This document shows positions 40,942-41,905 of a DNA stretch of 41,905 bases, in pieces; position 1 is the stretch's first letter, and the number at the start of each line of letters is the position of its first letter. The stretch lies in NCBI GenBank assembly GCA_029553585.1, contig JAKPKS010000067.1, forward strand, positions 1 to 41,905, in the 5' to 3' direction. The stretch comes from Candidatus Atribacteria bacterium (GTDB lineage: Bacteria; Atribacterota; Phoenicimicrobiia; Phoenicimicrobiales; Stramentimicrobiaceae). The notes under the pieces were generated by a model that saw only the letters and a list, made by a program, of their open reading frames with translations, had not been told where the DNA came from and made no database searches. The position numbers were made by a program, and so were the translations under genes.

Positions 40942-41759
40942 TTAGGTCGGTATCTGAGACGTTCATTTACAATTACATAACCGATTATCCAACTCATGGG
41001 CCCAGAAGGATATCCAATGAGCTAAAGACCCAGGGTATCATAATCAGTGAAACCGGTATCTACAATGTCTTGAAAAGAAAGGGATTAAATCACCGTCTGG
41101 ACAGACTCTTCTATGCCCAGGAACATTTAGATAGTCCAGCCATCACCGAAAGGTATCTCAGGGAAGTTGAAAAGAAGAAAGAGACGCATATTGAGGCTTT
41201 CTATCCCGGCTATCTCTTCTGTCAGGATACCTTCTATGTGGGTACTATCAAGGGCTTGGGCAGAATCTATCAAGAGATGGGTATTGATGCCTATAGCAAC
41301 TTCAGCTTGGCCAAAGTCTATACTACCAAGAAAGCAGAAAGCGCCCTTCTCTTTGTGAAGACTAAAGTTATCCCGGTCTATGATCTGTTTGGTATTCCCT
41401 TAGATCGCATCCTGACTGATAATGGCAAGGAGTACACCACCCACTGGAAGAACGGAAAGCATGACTATGAGATATTTCTTGCTTCCTGTGGTATCACCCA
41501 TACTAAAATTAAGCCCAGGTGTCCTAAGAGTAACGGTATGGTAGAAAGGTTTAATAGAACCTTATTAGAGGAGTTCTACCAGATTGCCATGATCAAGAAG
41601 ATTTATACCTCTTTGGATGAGTTACAGGATGATCTGGATAAGTTTATCTACTATTACAATTTTAAAAGAACGAATCAAGGTTACCGGTTAAGAGGTAAGA
41701 TTCCTTACCAGAAATTTACCGATGGTAAGCGTAAATTAACTTTACCGGAACCCGGATAA
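40929..41759 (+). CDS. DDE transposase, integrase core, N-terminally truncated
   Basis: A 276-residue transposase with a rve integrase core. The catalytic triad is D100 (FCQDTFYVG), D164 (ILTDNGKEY) and E206 (NGMVERFNR), intact. The C-terminal YYNFKRTNQGYRL segment is typical of IS481/IS3-like enzymes. The protein starts in the middle of the HTH region (YPTHGPRRISNELKTQGI), about 60-80 residues later than usual for the family. The only start available is a GTG at 40929 without a ribosome binding site. It is therefore probably a non-autonomous or inactive copy. By eye its codon use is richer in G+C than that of the neighbouring genes, consistent with recent arrival. Confidence 0.8.
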   Translation: MVFTLRSVSETFIYNYITDYPTHGPRRISNELKTQGIIISETGIYNVLKRKGLNHRLDRLFYAQEHLDSPAITERYLREVEKKKETHIEAFYPGYLFCQDTFYVGTIKGLGRIYQEMGIDAYSNFSLAKVYTTKKAESALLFVKTKVIPVYDLFGIPLDRILTDNGKEYTTHWKNGKHDYEIFLASCGITHTKIKPRCPKSNGMVERFNRTLLEEFYQIAMIKKIYTSLDELQDDLDKFIYYYNFKRTNQGYRLRGKIPYQKFTDGKRKLTLPEPG

Positions 41760-41793
41760 ATAGTATCCTATTTCTATAGGAAAGAACTGTAAT

Positions 41794-41820
41794 GTGTAAA
41801 CACATCATGAAATTAATACA
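41794..41820 (-). repeat. Right terminal inverted repeat of the insertion sequence
   Basis: Read inward on the minus strand it begins TGTATTAATTTCATG and ends TTTACAC, the counterpart of the left repeat. It lies 35 bp after the transposase stop. Confidence 0.8.
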
Positions 41821-41857
41821 TATAATAATATAATAAAAGTATTATGGATAGAATAAA

Positions 41858-41905
41858 ATGAAAGTAATAGTAGGTCATTCCAGTGCAGATTTTGACTGTC
41901 TTGCT
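41858..41905 (+). CDS. Start of a DHH-family phosphoesterase (partial, possibly CBS/poly(A) polymerase type)
   Basis: Only the first 16 residues are in the window: MKVIVGHSSADFDCLA. The pattern (hydrophobic strand, H-x3-D-x-D-x-L-A) is motif I of DHH phosphoesterases. The DFDCLA variant resembles that of long DHH-CBS-tRNA nucleotidyltransferase/poly(A) polymerase fusions. GGAT lies nine bases before the ATG. It is the only non-mobile gene on the plus strand here, diverging from oadA across the insertion sequence. Confidence 0.6.
   Translation, partial: MKVIVGHSSADFDCLA

Larger units (their letters stand above)
40915..41820 (+). mobile_element. IS481-like insertion sequence (about 906 bp) with terminal inverted repeats
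   Basis: Both ends begin with TGTA and share 22 of 27 bases as inverted repeats (40915-40941 and 41794-41820). The interior encodes one DDE transposase whose start codon lies inside the left repeat. The element is shorter than a typical IS481-type element and lacks the N-terminal part of the transposase, so it may be internally deleted. Target duplication is not clear; only TAT flanks both ends, in AT-rich DNA. It sits between divergently oriented oadA and the DHH-family gene. Confidence 0.8.

Noticed and set aside
41167-41358. Second plus-strand ORF inside the transposase as a possible frameshift product
   Set aside because: The main frame carries all three catalytic residues without interruption, so there is no need for programmed frameshifting.
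40905-41835. Clear target-site duplication flanking the insertion sequence
   Set aside because: Only a TAT triplet is shared immediately outside the repeats, which is not meaningful in such AT-rich flanks.

Overview
The window reads as a bacterial chromosome fragment, low in G+C by eye (about mid-30s percent) and densely packed. Almost everything lies on the minus strand; only an insertion sequence and the first codons of one gene at the right edge are on the plus strand. The combination of ferredoxin-dependent 2-oxoacid oxidation, butyrate-type kinases, a lone oxaloacetate decarboxylase-type carboxyltransferase, CsaB with DUF5693, and GerMN and AmpC/EnvC-type envelope genes suggests a strict anaerobic fermenter. 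Atribacterota or a deep Firmicutes-like lineage would fit. This is an inference from gene content, not a phylogeny.

Layout by descending coordinate (the direction of transcription). At 41.9-40.9 kb are the start of a DHH-family gene (+), a roughly 0.9 kb insertion sequence with recognisable terminal inverted repeats, and an oadA-type carboxyltransferase whose upstream region the element occupies. At 39.1-29.3 kb a strong sigma-A-type promoter drives an envelope and division operon: DUF5693 protein, csaB, ftsE, ftsX, an EnvC-like protein with a degenerate M23 domain, ctpA, a divergent polysaccharide deacetylase and gltX. It is followed by tRNA-Gln and tRNA-Glu with their own promoter. At 29.0-27.0 kb are sua5/tsaC, smpB and ssrA (tmRNA); the smpB reading frame ends inside the mature tmRNA sequence. 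At 26.8-18.0 kb is an operon-like run: AI-2E-type permease, AMIN/amidase_3 protein, GerMN protein, tlyA, a membrane-anchored PD-(D/E)XK-like protein, nadK, recN and a sigma-54 activator.

At 17.8-11.1 kb a near-consensus sigma-54 promoter, with a dyad about 175 bp upstream, precedes buk-ptb-buk, a P-loop NTPase and a four-subunit 2-oxoacid:ferredoxin oxidoreductase. The set ends in a large hairpin terminator. Next, at 10.9-5.3 kb, come a branched-chain amino acid type ABC transporter (livG, livF, livH, livM, binding protein) and a P1-family N-terminal-nucleophile peptidase. Together these suggest uptake of amino acids or small amides, oxidation of the derived 2-oxoacids with ferredoxin reduction, and ATP formation through acyl-phosphates, all switched by the PAS/AAA+ activator next door. 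At 5.1-0.1 kb are a Nudix hydrolase translationally coupled to an Endonuclease Q homologue, then dnaG, rpoD and tRNA-Asn.

The most notable observations are the smpB/ssrA overlap, the sigma-54 control region of the acyl-kinase/oxidoreductase operon with its uncharacterised P-loop NTPase, the membrane-anchored nuclease-like protein, and the insertion sequence abutting oadA. I saw no CRISPR array, rRNA, prophage or obvious defence island.
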